A stretch of 64,000 nt of DNA from AC-32 sp963754265 (GTDB lineage: Bacteria > Actinomycetota > Thermoleophilia > Gaiellales > Gaiellaceae): the NCBI GenBank assembly GCA_963754265.1, contig CAVWFB010000001.1, positions 124,001-188,000 on the forward strand. The letters run 5' to 3'. Shown piece after piece: positions 10,194-19,780 of the stretch. The position numbers were made by a program, and so were the translations under genes. Numbering within the stretch: position 1 is the first letter of the stretch; each line of letters opens with the position of its first letter. Below the pieces are notes generated by a model. That model had not been told where the DNA came from, did no database searches, and saw only the letters and a program-made list of their open reading frames with translations.

Positions 10194-11152
10194 GGCGTCG
10201 AGCGAGGGTGTAGGAAACGTCCACTGGCTACGAGGGCCGGGGCGCGCGCATCGTGAGGTGGACGCGGATGCGGTCGCTCGCGGCCGCTCGCCTCTCTCTT
10301 CCCGCTGAGCGCGTGCCGGGCGAGGCGCGCCGTGTCGATTCCGAGCAGCGTCGTGCGAAGGAGCGCCGCCCGCGTCGGCCCGAAGTGCTTCCGGGCGTAG
10401 CGATGCTGGCTCTCGAGCAGCAGCAGGCAGTGCGGGGAGCGAACATCCGGCGAGCTACCGGCCGAGGCGTGAACCGCCTCGACGGTCGGCAGGAAGACGG
10501 TCCGCCAGCCACGCCGCTTCGCCCGGATCAGCCAGTCGGTCTCCTCGTAGTAGAGGAAGAAGTGCTCGTCGAACGGGCCCACGTCGGCGATCGCGGCGCG
10601 GCGCAGGAAGAGGCACGCACCCCTCGCCGCATCGACCGGCCGAGCTTCGCGGTGGTCCCAGTCGAGCATCCGATACCGGCGCGGCCGGCGCCAGTTCGGG
10701 AACCGCTCCGCGAGCGCCACGTCCTCGGAGATCAGGTCGAATGGTCGCGGCGCGCGGATGCAGTTCGGCTGCAGCGTTCCGTCGGTATTCAGCAGCCGTG
10801 TGACCACCGCGCCCACGCGCGGATCGCGGAATGCAGCGAGCACGTCCGCGAAGCTTCCGGAGACATGCCGTACGTCGGGGTTGATCAGCAGCACGAAGTC
10901 GGCATCGGCCACGGCGAACGCCTGGTTGACGGCCGCGGCATAGCCGCGATTGACCGGATTTTCGATCACGGTTGCATCCGGATCGGCTGCGCGAACGATT
11001 TCGGCGGCGCCGTCACCGGGGGAGTTGTCGACCATGATCAGGCGCGTGCCGGCGCCGGCGAACTCGCGGGCGATCGCGATCGTCCTCCCGATCAACCGCG
11101 CGCTGTGGAAGTTGACGACGATGACGTCGAGCCGTGTAGCGCGGTCGCTCAC
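10190..11152 (-). CDS. GT2-family glycosyltransferase (WbbL/rhamnosyltransferase-like)
   Basis: Intact single frame of about 320 aa from the GTG at 11152, chosen because it overlaps the stop of the upstream polymerase by 4 bp (GTGA) and begins directly at the fold (RLDVIVVNFHSARLIGRTI). GT-A features: nucleotide-binding N-terminus, NRGYAAAVNQAFAVADADFV, the DxD-like INPDV, ARGACLFLRRAAIADVGPFD, and FFLYYEETDWLIRAKRRGWR with the catalytic-site ED-like acidic pair. It probably acts on the inner membrane face, extending the lipid-linked repeat unit. It is one of the few unbroken genes in the island. Confidence 0.85.
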   Translation of the reverse strand: MSDRATRLDVIVVNFHSARLIGRTIAIAREFAGAGTRLIMVDNSPGDGAAEIVRAADPDATVIENPVNRGYAAAVNQAFAVADADFVLLINPDVRHVSGSFADVLAAFRDPRVGAVVTRLLNTDGTLQPNCIRAPRPFDLISEDVALAERFPNWRRPRRYRMLDWDHREARPVDAARGACLFLRRAAIADVGPFDEHFFLYYEETDWLIRAKRRGWRTVFLPTVEAVHASAGSSPDVRSPHCLLLLESQHRYARKHFGPTRAALLRTTLLGIDTARLARHALSGKREASGRERPHPRPPHDARAPALVASGRFLHPRSTP

Positions 11153-12569
11153 GAACGCGCGAGGTCGCGTCGCAACACCGCCGCCAGCGCGAGCACGCCG
11201 ACGAGGGGCACGGTCGAGTCGGGTGGCGTCAGGTAGATCGCGACGTTCGAGCTGGCCGCCATCGCGACGAGCGACACGACGACGCCGGCTCCCAGCCAGG
11301 CGTCGTCCTTGCCATGCCTCGCTCGACACCAGCGCGCGCCGTTCCAGATGCCGAGAGCCAGCAGCCGATCAGCGCAAGGAGGCCGATGAGGCCGGCCCGC
11401 ATCCAGATCCAGAGGTACTGCTGGTGCATGAAGGAGCGAGGCTGTTGGACCAGGAAGCCGTCGTCGGAGCTCAGGAGCACCGCCCCGTAGTCCGGCCCCC
11501 AGCCGAGCCCGCCGATGGGATGGTCACGGATGCTGCTGAAGCGCGATGCTGTTTTCGTAATAGCGGTCGTTGAGCGTCTGCGTCTTCAGCCCGGAGTAGT
11601 TCGTGATGCTCGCGAAGCGCGAAACGACCGGGTTCGACTCGACCACGGAGGAGCTCTGGGCGAGCAGGCCGAAGCCCGACAGCACGATCCCGAGCGTCGC
11701 GACCATCACGACGAAGCGGTGCTTCTGCGGGGCGAGCAGCGCCGCGACGCAGAGCCCCAAAGCGAGCCCGAGCAGCATGTTTCGGTTGAGGCTCAGGATC
11801 ACTCCGGTGAGCGCCACCGCGACCATCCCCAACCGAGCAGCCGGCGCCGAGCCGGCCCCCAGAGAACGCGGGCGAGGGCAAACGCGGCGACGATGTAGAC
11901 CGTGGTGAGCCCAGGTGGGCGCACTCGCAGGAACCCGGTGTCTCCGACGTGAGGGATGAGGCTAGGTCCGAGGGGGCGATCACGAACAGGCGCGTCGACG
12001 GTCCCGACGATCACCTGGAGGATCTGGAGGATCACGACCACCACGACACCCGCGGAAACGAGCATGAGACAGTTCTCCGGGCGACCCATTGCCAGCGCCG
12101 CCAGCGCCGGCCAGAAGGCTGCGTAGAACAGCATGTAGCGCATGCCGAACGTCGCGTCGTGAAGGCTCGCACCGTTCTCGACGCCGACGGCCACGCCACC
12201 GACGACCGCGGCCAGGAAGATCGCGACGACGCACTCTCTCGCCGCCTCGCAAGGCCGCTCAACACACGCCGGACGTCGCGGGGCAGGAACACCAGAGATC
12301 CGAGGGCGATCCACAGCAGGACCTCGGCCGGCACGAACTGGAGCGACGAGACACCGACCTCCGGGAGGGCGAGCATGTCTACGGCCGTCCCGACGCTCCA
12401 CAGGATCGCGACGTACCCTGCGGCGGGGACGCGCGCGAAGCCGCGGCGATCAGGCCGACCACCGGCAGAGCCGCGAACTTGAGCTCGCCCTTGCCCACCA
12501 TCGCGCCGGCGGCCGCAGCCGCGGTGACGTCGCCGCTAGCCACGCGAGCGACCACCGCATCTCCCGCAT
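11149..12569 (-). CDS. Wzy/O-antigen ligase-like membrane protein, frame-shifted
   Basis: Polytopic protein of the Wzy_C (O-antigen ligase/polymerase) family, joining exported repeat units. Starting near 12569 (MREMRWSLAWLA), hydrophobic pieces follow in order through several frames: VGKGELKFAALPVVGLIAAA, GYVAILWSVGTAVDMLALPE, FVPAEVLLWIALGSLVFLP, MRYMLFYAAFWPALAALAM, AGVVVVVILQILQVIVG, GVILSLNRNMLLGLALGLCV, SFMHQQYLWIWMRAGLIGLL, then GAGVVVSLVAMAASSNVAIY and VPLVGVLALAAVLRRDLARS at the stop. The NRNMLLG and HQQYLWIWMRAG pieces fit the family's conserved periplasmic region. At least four frame breaks. It overlaps GT2 by 4 bp. Confidence 0.7.
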
Positions 12570-12786
12570 CCGAGCGGCCCCTACTCGCGGCCCGGTCAGA
12601 CCCGAGTCGATCACGCCGAGCAAGGCAACCTCCGCGAAACAGTTTGGCGCTTCCGGAATATCCGCGTGCCCATTTACGCAGACCACTCGCGTTCGAGTCG
12701 AACCGCCAGGACACGTCGTTCCCCGGACGCGGCGTCGCAATGACGCTGGTCGGACCTGGCCAGGGTTGGGTTAGCCTGGTCGGGCC

Positions 12787-13791
12787 GTGGACGAAACCGA
12801 AACGCTCGATCACATCTTTCGCCGCGTCCTCGAGGCGAACGACAGCAGATACGACCCCTGGCTCTATCGGTACTGCGGGAACCTTGCGTCCTCCACAGAT
12901 GTGATGCGTTACGAGAGGCACCTGGTCGACCTTCTCGAATTCGGTCGGACCGATCTCCGGGGTGCAACCGTCCTCGACGCGGGATGCGGCTTCGGATTCA
13001 CGCTTCTCCTGCTCCGTTGGCTAGGTGCGGCGGACGTCTACGGAATCGACATCTCCGAACAGATGATAGGAACAGTTCGGGCATTTCTCCCACGCCTTCC
13101 CGACGACTTTGCCGGTGCGATACACGTCGCGCAAGCAAGCGTCACGGAGATGCCATACGAGAAGGACTCCTTCGATCTCGTCCTCTCCAAGGAGGCAATC
13201 TCGCACTACCAGGACGTTGGCGCGTTCATTGGTGAGGCTGCGAGAGTCCTACGCACGGGCGGCAGGTTGCTCATCCGCGACCAAAACAACGGTAAGAACC
13301 CGCGCGTCCGACGTGAGACACGGGCCTTGTGGGAGGAGTTCGAGACGGGCAAGCCAAGCGCTCTCGGCGGGAGGCGCGAGCGCGACGGCTGCTACCGGTT
13401 GCGGCGAGAGGAGATCATCCGGGAGAACTTCCCCGAGTTGAGCGTAGATCAGGTCACGGACCTTGTGCTCCGAACCTCGTTCATGAACCGAGACGAGCTC
13501 ATCGCGGCCGTGCGCGACTACCAGCAGGGAGGCGCTCGGCCAGCGTCGTTCTACAACGGACAGGACCCGCCTGTCGATCCGAATTCCGGCTCAGTGATCG
13601 AGCGGCTTTTTGATCCGTATCAGCTTGCCGCCGAGGTTGGAGACGCAGGCTTCTCGACCCGAGTTGCCGGATACTGGGGCGGGGCCGGCGGCAGGCCTTC
13701 GATCCGACTGGCGAACAAGATCCTCGGCGCCGCCTCGCGCCTGACCATCTACACGGCCCCGGCGTTTACGATCGCCGCGCGCAAGCTGTGA
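12787..13791 (+). CDS. Class I SAM-dependent methyltransferase
   Basis: Intact 334-aa protein from a GTG at 12787. The SAM-binding motif VLDAGCGFGFTLLLLRWLGA lies at about residues 62-81, followed by the acidic VYGIDIS loop and SFDLVLSKEAISHYQDVGAF, typical of Methyltransf_11/25 proteins. A long C-terminal part follows the Rossmann domain. It is transcribed opposite to the polymerase operon and is one of the unbroken genes of the island. It may methylate a sugar or lipid carrier; nothing in the sequence gives the substrate. Confidence 0.85.
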   Translation: MDETETLDHIFRRVLEANDSRYDPWLYRYCGNLASSTDVMRYERHLVDLLEFGRTDLRGATVLDAGCGFGFTLLLLRWLGAADVYGIDISEQMIGTVRAFLPRLPDDFAGAIHVAQASVTEMPYEKDSFDLVLSKEAISHYQDVGAFIGEAARVLRTGGRLLIRDQNNGKNPRVRRETRALWEEFETGKPSALGGRRERDGCYRLRREEIIRENFPELSVDQVTDLVLRTSFMNRDELIAAVRDYQQGGARPASFYNGQDPPVDPNSGSVIERLFDPYQLAAEVGDAGFSTRVAGYWGGAGGRPSIRLANKILGAASRLTIYTAPAFTIAARKL

Positions 13792-14348
13792 GCACCGTGG
13801 CGATCCCTCCGGCCGAAGGCGATCTCAATACACCGGTTGTTGCGGCGCTGGACAAGGCATACCCGGCCAAACTTGAGATTTCGGTACCTCGTGTCCGAGT
13901 TCGGTCCTTGCAAGGTCCATCCGAGTTGACCCTCCTCGCACGCGATGCGAATCCCTTCTCAAAGAACGGCCCTCGGACCGCCTGGGGCTATCAACTGAGG
14001 TTCCGACGCCGAGAGCTTGTACACGACGTTCGGTCCGTGCTTCACGAACAGCGCCGGGGCTACCGCCGTGAATCCAGGTAAGCCGACAGCACGTAGCCAA
14101 TGTTGTGCTCGACCACTCGGTCCCGGATCGCGTCGAAGACGCTCGCGGTCCTTGGCCCGCACCTGCGCTTCCTGTTTCTCGATGGAGCGCGGCGTCGCCG
14201 CCGAGGCACTACTACTCCCGCATTCGGGCGTTCCGTCGCCCGCGCAGCGCTATTCCCCGGTGGATTCAGCTGGCCCTTAAGCGGGTAGACGGAACTTTGG
14301 AGCGCGCTTCCGCGCGACACCCCCCGGTGGTGGAGAATGCAGGACCTC
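13792..14348. other. Gene-poor stretch with a minus-strand gene remnant
   Basis: No intact gene. On the minus strand, short pieces in two frames (RTASVFDAIRDRVVEHNIGY then VLSAYLDS, and LFVKHGPNVVYKLSASEPQL) look like the end of a real protein, but I cannot name the family. The part at 13928-14010 is repeated in altered form at 15849-15930. Confidence 0.35.
13928..14010. repeat. Degenerate 83-bp repeat, copy 1
   Basis: Shares about 80 bp with 15849-15930, with mismatches and small gaps. Common blocks include ctcgcacgcgatgcgaatcc and tcaactgaggttccga. It overlaps the minus-strand protein remnant (SASEPQL in both copies), so it probably comes from a duplicated gene end rather than a mobile element. 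Confidence 0.55.
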
Positions 14349-14417
14349 GTCGAAGAACCGCAGTCCCGGCGGCCACGCATGCCGAAAGTCGAAGAGCCGC
14401 AGTTCCGGCGGCCACGC
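14349..14417 (+). repeat. Two near-identical 30-bp units, 39-bp period
   Basis: Units at 14349-14378 and 14388-14417 differ at two positions. They encode VEEPQSRRPR and VEEPQFRRPR in the frame leading into the glycosyltransferase that follows. They may be an in-frame N-terminal duplication of that protein or lie just upstream of its true start at 14418. Confidence 0.6.
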
Positions 14418-15633
14418 GTGACGATGCTTCTCGAGAACGACCTCTTCCCTGAGGACGTTCGCGTCCGCGATGAAGCGCAGAGCCTCGTCGCGGCGGGCTA
14501 CGACGTGCGAGTCATCGCTCCTCGAGGCGCGGGCCAGGACCGCAAGGCGCAGATCGACGGGGTGACCGTCGAGCGCTACTGGCTGCCCATGTCGGAAGCG
14601 GTGAAGTCGCCGGGCTGCTCGCTGAATACCTCGTCGCGCACGCACAACTCTTCATCCGGGGGATGCGCTCACTTCTCGCCGGTGCGAACTTTCTTCACTC
14701 TCACAACCCGCCGGATACGCTGTTCCCGCTGGCGCTGGCCGCGCACCTTCTCCGCCGCCGATTCGTTTTCGATGAACACGACCTGTTCGCCGGGCTGTGC
14801 CAGCAGCGCTTCGGGCGTGGTCCGCTTTGGCGCATCGCCGCCTTCGCGAACAAAATGATGATTCGCAACGCCGACATCGTCTTGGTGACCAACGGGACCC
14901 ATCTGGAGGACGCGCGCCGTCACCGCCGACGCCCGGGCACAGAGATCGTCCTCGTTCGCAACGGTCCGCGTCAGTCGACCGTGACGGGCAGGATCCCCGA
15001 TATCCGGCCGGGCAAGCTCGCCGACCCGAAGCTGCTATACGTCGGCACACTCGAACCGCAGGATGGTGTGGACGAGCTGCCGGAGATACTCGAGCGGCTT
15101 GTCGTCGAGCATGGGCTCACGGGCACTCGGTTGACCATCGCGGGCTGGGGCACCAAACTCAACGCTCTCCGTTCGGATTTCGCGTTGCGCGGTCTGCAAG
15201 ACCGGGTCGAACTGCTGGGTAGAACCCCTCACGTGGAAGTCCTAAGGCTAATCGCAGAGGCAGACATCTGTCTTGACCCAGCGCCCTGTACCCCGTTCAA
15301 CCACGGTACGACCATGGTCAAGATCTCCGAGTATCTAGCGCTCGGGCGGCCGACCGTCTCGTACGCTCTCCGCGAGACCGAAACGGCTGACGGCGCCGTC
15401 AGTCTGGTCCCGTGTGACGACCTGAGGCATTCGTTCGACGCGTCGCGGAGCTAGCCGGGTCGGAGGAGATCCGCCTCGATCTTCATCGGCGGGCGATGTT
15501 GCGCGCGCCCGACTTGGTGTGGGAGCACCAGGCCGCATCCATGATTGATGCGTACGACAACATCGCACGCCGCGACGGACTGAAGCCCGCCTCGACACCA
15601 CTGAGCCGGTGTATTCTGTATCCGCGGGGATGA
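14418..15633 (+). CDS. GT4-family glycosyltransferase, two frame shifts
   Basis: GT-B glycosyltransferase. From the GTG at 14418: VTMLLENDLFPEDVRVRDEA and AGYDVRVIAPRGAG (N-terminal domain). After a frame shift near 14610: ANFLHSHNPPDTLFPLALAA, RFVFDEHDLFAGLCQ and VLVTNGTHLEDARRH, then PKLLYVGTLEPQDGVDELPE, LTGTRLTIAGWG, RVELLGRTPHVEVLRLIAEA and TTMVKISEYLALGRPTVSYA (donor domain with the EYLALG acidic motif). A second shift near 15432 leads into RRVAELAGSEEIRLDLHRRA and the stop at 15633. An alternative start lies upstream in the duplicated VEEPQ segment. The sugar is unknown. Confidence 0.75.
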
Positions 15634-16055
15634 TGACGGCGGCTAGTGGCATTCAGAGGCATCGCTCGGATGCTGGCGATGTGTCCGACCCGGATGCAGT
15701 TCATCGAGTGGAGCAAAATGGACTCCGTCGACGCCTCGATTGTGGAGCGCTACGACGATGGGTGAGCGCTGGATGATGTGGCCGAGGGCGCCTTCGGCGC
15801 CGCGAGATCTAGCGGGCGCACCTTTTCGAAGTCACGTCTAGTTCCCCTGACCCTTTCTCGCACGCGATGCGAATCCCTCCCAGAGAACCGCGCTAGGACG
15901 GCCTAGGCGTATTCAACTGAGGTTCCGAGGCCAACTCGTTCGTCGAAGAGCCGACACGCGCGATTCGGACGCGCTCCAACTTGACCCACTGCCCGAACCG
16001 ATCTAGGAAAGCGGGGCCACTACCCGCTCTCTTTCGCGCGCGACGTTCTCGGAGA
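15634..16055. other. Gene-poor stretch
   Basis: No convincing gene. It contains a short open frame ending near 15765 (TRMQFIEWSKMDSVDASIVE) of unknown origin and the degenerate repeat at 15849-15930. It separates two convergent genes. Confidence 0.35.
15849..15930. repeat. Degenerate 83-bp repeat, copy 2
   Basis: Partner of 13928-14010; shares ctcgcacgcgatgcgaatcc and tcaactgaggttccga, with scattered differences. No gene frame survives here. Confidence 0.55.
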
Positions 16056-16850
16056 TCACGGAGATGCCGAGCGGGACTGGGCCGGGCGTCTCCTCAGAAG
16101 CCCAAGACCGTAGCCACCTTGATCCCAGTCTGCAACGAGTTCCTCCACCTCCGTGCCCCTCTTCAACTCCCGCCACAGACGGGGCACGCCGCCGACATTC
16201 TCGTCGTCACCGGGCACGATGTCATGTAGGACGATAAGTCCGCCATCAAGGACGAGCGGCGCATAAGTGAGGTAATCCTGTTTCACCCCCTCGTAACTGT
16301 GGTCTCCGTCGATGAAAAGCAGGTCGATTCCGCGCGCGGCAACCAACCGTTCGATTTTTCGCACCGTCTCTGCGTCGTGGGAGTCTCGACGCAGTAACTC
16401 GATCCGTTGCCCCTCCCGCGCGAAGCCAAGGTAGAGCTTCCGCGGCGGCGTGTGTACCCCCCGCCAAACGGCCCCTCGGGCAGATCGACGCTCACGAGCA
16501 GAGCGTCGTCGGCGGCTACTGTAGCGGAGAGGAAAAGCGTTCCTTCCGGTCTGTGCCGATCTCGACGACCGTCCGCCAGGCGCTTCGCGCCGCTCACTCG
16601 CTGGAGGAGCACCTCGAGTTCGGACCGGATTCTGTGTGGGCTTGATTCGTACGTCGAAACCAGCGAAGTCGAACTCAAAGGAGAACGCCAGGGCCTCGTG
16701 GATCGACGGTCGTCCCCCGCTGCGGCGGCGATGATTTCTTCGTGCTCCCCTAATGGCCACCTCCTCGGAGAGCCGCCGGAAAACGCGGGCAAGATACAAG
16801 AGAGCTTCTCGGCGTCCTTTGCCCAACGGTGCGCTCCCTCGAGCTAATCC
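16056..16850 (-). CDS. Methyltransf_24/CmcI-like methyltransferase, frame-shifted
   Basis: Class I methyltransferase of the Methyltransf_24/cephalosporin-hydroxylase-like group. Pieces: LLYLARVFRRLSEEVAI, IHEALAFSFEFDFAGFDVRI, ELEVLLQRVSGAKRLADGR, LSATVAADDALLVSVDLPEG with PFGGGY (SAM-binding region and following acidic strand), then one long frame RKLYLGFAREGQRIELLRRD, GIDLLFIDGDHSYEGVKQDY and GGLIVLHDIVPGDDENVGGV to the stop at 16056. IDGDHSYEGVKQD and LHDI are characteristic of the family. Frame breaks fall near 16650, 16550 and 16460. The start is uncertain. It probably modifies a sugar residue of the glycan, by context only. Confidence 0.65.
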   Translation of the reverse strand, partial: GLARGSAPLGKGRREALLYLARVFRRLSEEVAIRGARRNHRRRSGGRPSIHEALAFSFEFDFAGFDVRIKPTQNPVRTRGAPPASERREAPGGRSSRSAQTGRNAFPLRYSSRRRRSARERRSARGAVWRGVHTPPRKLYLGFAREGQRIELLRRDSHDAETVRKIERLVAARGIDLLFIDGDHSYEGVKQDYLTYAPLVLDGGLIVLHDIVPGDDENVGGVPRLWRELKRGTEVEELVADWDQGGYGLGLLRRRPAQSRSASP

Positions 16851-17328
16851 CCGCTGGACGGTCCGGCTCGCCTTAGCTGTCAGAGGACGCCACACCTGGT
16901 GACCAACTAGAGCCTAACGCCATGTCGCGCAGCGCCGTCACGTGCAAGCCGATTTTGGCTCGACGCCTGCCTCTACCGAATCGTCGAGTCGATCCGGGCC
17001 GAGAGATTCCCGAGTACGGGCCCGCTCTAGCCGCACGGCGTCTGCGCGGAAAATGCGGGGATCAAGGGGGCGGCAGAGCGTAGCCTACGGCGACCGTCTG
17101 CGCCCCCTTCACCCCCCGGGGTCGCGCCCGCTCGTTGCAAGGCATCTCCGCCCCGGTGGCGGCGCGCCGGAGGAGCGCGACCGCACACCTCCGCTGATTC
17201 GCGGGCAGCGGAACTCCCATCGGCGAAGCCCGAGTCACGCCACGGGTCGTTCGCCGTCCTTTCCCGGCGGGCGCCCGATCGAGCGATGTTCGCGGACGGG
17301 CTACGGGTCCCAGCCGCCTCCTGATCTA
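16851..17328. other. Stretch without a recognisable gene
   Basis: Nearly 480 bp in which neither strand gives a frame with family features. It separates the sulfotransferase from the methyltransferase. Confidence 0.4.
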
Positions 17329-18247
17329 TCAGGCTCTGCTCGACCGCGTTGAACCTCTCTGGGCGTGCCTCGCCAGTCTCCGGATGCCGAGCCGCCGGCC
17401 GAGCAGGTCGATCGCGACCAGCCAGGGACCATCAGGTCCAGCCGCATGTCGAAGCTTCGCAACCTGCGCCCGTGATGAGAAACTCTTGTTTCAGCGGGCC
17501 GATTCTGGGGAGTGGATGACCACTCCGGGCGTAACCTCGACTCTCCATCAGATGGGCTGTCCGAAGTTCCACCAACGCCACGTCCTGCGGCGCGAGCTTC
17601 GTCTTCCATTGAGCGACCAGAGTGGGATCGGGCGGTGGATACTGCGGCGCATCGGCCGGGTACTCGAGCATCTCCTCCGAGTACTCGACGCCCACGAACC
17701 GGCAGATTCGGTGAGTACCGGCTCCGTTCGCAGCACCAGATCCTCGTAGTGGATCTCGAGGCCTGATCGCTCGTCAGGTGCGGAACGAGCGAGTCCCAGC
17801 AGCTTCGGCTTGAATCCAGAACTCGGAAGCCCGATAGATGTTCCCGGCCCACCCTTTCTGCACCACCGAGCGGGCCACGTCTCGCGGATCCCGTACGAGA
17901 TGGATGTACGGGCGTCCGGCCAGAGAAACCGGAGGCGATCGAAGTTGCTGGTGGATCGTCGCGCCAACGTGCGGCTTCCCTCCAGACGCGGCTTGCTTCT
18001 GGCGGAGGAAGTCGTTCACGAGCTCCCGGTAGCCCAGCGACCGGTCGATCGCGTAGTCCACCCCGCGAACGGTGGCGATCCAGTCGAGATAGGCGTCCAG
18101 CGTCGGCAACTCGCCGGTGTCGGAGACCTTGGTCACCGCGAAGTCGAACTCCTTCTCGAACGCGATCTCCGGATGATGATCCAACATCAGCCGCAGGAGG
18201 GTGGTCCCGGAGCGTTCCGATCCGACGAGAAACACGGGAGCCTGCAC
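17329..18247 (-). CDS. Sulfotransferase family protein, frame-shifted
   Basis: Transfers sulfate from PAPS. From the GTG at 18247: QAPVFLVGSERSGTTLLRLM holds the 5'-phosphosulfate loop (SERSGTT), and RPYIHLVRDPRDVARSVVQK holds the 3'-phosphate-binding RDPRD...S motif. After frame breaks near 17790 and 17710 the protein continues as LEIHYEDLVLRTEP, MGVEYSEEMLEYPADAPQYP and LAPQDVALVELRTAHLMESR. A final change near 17440 may give DGPWLVAIDLLGRRLGIRRL and a stop at 17329. It lies 33 bp downstream of the flippase, probably in one transcript, suggesting the exported glycan carries sulfate. Catalytic motifs are intact; the C-terminal boundary is uncertain. Confidence 0.75.
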
Positions 18248-18280
18248 CCACGGGTCTGGTATTGGCGAGGCTCCCGTCGC

Positions 18281-19741
18281 TCATCTGAGCGACCGCACTC
18301 GTCGAACCGTGGCGACGAGATCGGCACGGTTGAACGCGAGGCTGAGCGAGAGGTATGCGATCAGCGCGACCGTTGCAGTCGCAATGCCGTCGGCGAGTTG
18401 ACTCGAAAATGGGGGTCGCAGCGCATACGCCAGGACGGCCGACACGAACGCCGCGGCGACCGGGACGCACACCAGCCGCTCGACTGCCAGGTTGGCGTAC
18501 CGGCGCAGCGCTCGACCGAAGATCACGGCCTCGGTCAACGACGCGAACATCCACGCGATTCCGGCTCCGGCGATGCCTATCGGGCCGAGCAGCGCCGCAG
18601 TCAGGCCCACAAACACGGTCGCGCTCGTGGTACTCGCGCGCAGAGGCGTGCGCACGTCGCCCTTGGAGTACAGGAAGCCCGAGGTGGCGACTGAGATCGG
18701 GCCCGAGACCACAAGGCCAGCGCTGGCCCACGCAAGCGGTGCCGCGGCAGGGGCCCAACGGTTGCCGAACATAGCCGGAATCAGGTAGTGCGCAGACGAG
18801 GCGAGCGGGGCGAGAGCTGCGCCCGCGGCAAGCGCCGTCAGCCGGGCGAAGCCCTCGACGGTGCCGCGCATGTCCTCGCCGAGGGCACGCAGCCGCGCCA
18901 TGGTTGGGTACGAAACGCGCCACAGTGCGTTGAACATCCAGAAAGGCACCTGAAGTAGCCGCTGCGCGAGCGACCACAGTCCCAGGAGGTGCTCACCGCC
19001 TACCGCCGCGACGACCAGGTTGACTCCCTGAATACGTACGAGCGAAACAACACCCACCGCCTGGTAACCCATCCCGAATGCGAGCATGGAGCGCAGGGTG
19101 CTGCGCACGAGCCGGGGCGGCATCAGCATGGACAACGGGGAGGCCACCGCCATCAGCACCGAACCGGCGAGGGCGCTGACGACCGCGGCAGAGGCAAGGC
19201 CCCAGACACCCCAGCCCGCCCAGACCGTGGCGACCGCCCAACCGGAGTAGACCAGCGACTCCGTGAATTCGATCGTCGCGATCGTGCGGTACTCGAGGGC
19301 TCGCTCCAGGGCAATTGCATGTGGCGACCTGAGGGCAAGAAGTGGAAGCGAGCAAGCCATGATCGCCGTGACGGCTCCTGCGGTGCCTGTTCGGGATCCT
19401 GCGAGTGCCAGACCGAGCGCAATGACGAGCGCTGCCATGAGCTGGAGGGCAAGGAGTGTCCGAAGCTCGTCGACCGTGGGATCGGTCGCCTTGCGGATCA
19501 ACGACATTCCGAGGCCCCCATCCGCGAAGAAGTTTCCGATGGCGACCACCGTGGCTCCAAAAGCGACGACGCCGAAAGCGGTCGGCGAGAGCAGGTGCGC
19601 CAGCACGATGGTGCTGGCGAACGCAACCACCTGGCCAGCGGCCGCCCGCATCGTCAGCAAGGCCGCGCCTAGCGCACCCCGCTCTCGGATCCCGGCTGGG
19701 CTATCCGCCTCGGTGGGCTGCTTGACCCTCGGAGAAGTCAC
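18281..19741 (-). CDS. Wzx-type polysaccharide flippase
   Basis: Intact 486-aa polytopic protein of the polysaccharide synthase/MVF group that flips lipid-linked repeat units across the membrane. The GTG at 19741 starts a short cytoplasmic leader before the first helix (LGAALLTMRAAAGQVVAFAS and TIVLAHLLSPTAFGVVAFGA). About 12-14 hydrophobic segments follow, including GLGMSLIRKATDPT between helices 2 and 3, where this family has a conserved loop. The C-terminus ends RRVRSLR. The unbroken frame contrasts with the damaged neighbours. It sits between the sulfotransferase and the 457-aa unknown protein, all on the same strand, and fits a Wzx/Wzy-dependent pathway together with the Wzy and Wzz genes of the island. 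Confidence 0.9.
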   Translation of the reverse strand: MTSPRVKQPTEADSPAGIRERGALGAALLTMRAAAGQVVAFASTIVLAHLLSPTAFGVVAFGATVVAIGNFFADGGLGMSLIRKATDPTVDELRTLLALQLMAALVIALGLALAGSRTGTAGAVTAIMACSLPLLALRSPHAIALERALEYRTIATIEFTESLVYSGWAVATVWAGWGVWGLASAAVVSALAGSVLMAVASPLSMLMPPRLVRSTLRSMLAFGMGYQAVGVVSLVRIQGVNLVVAAVGGEHLLGLWSLAQRLLQVPFWMFNALWRVSYPTMARLRALGEDMRGTVEGFARLTALAAGAALAPLASSAHYLIPAMFGNRWAPAAAPLAWASAGLVVSGPISVATSGFLYSKGDVRTPLRASTTSATVFVGLTAALLGPIGIAGAGIAWMFASLTEAVIFGRALRRYANLAVERLVCVPVAAAFVSAVLAYALRPPFSSQLADGIATATVALIAYLSLSLAFNRADLVATVRRVRSLR

Positions 19742-19780
19742 AAGAGTGTCTTCTTCGGGTCTGCCTGCGGTCTTCCGAGG

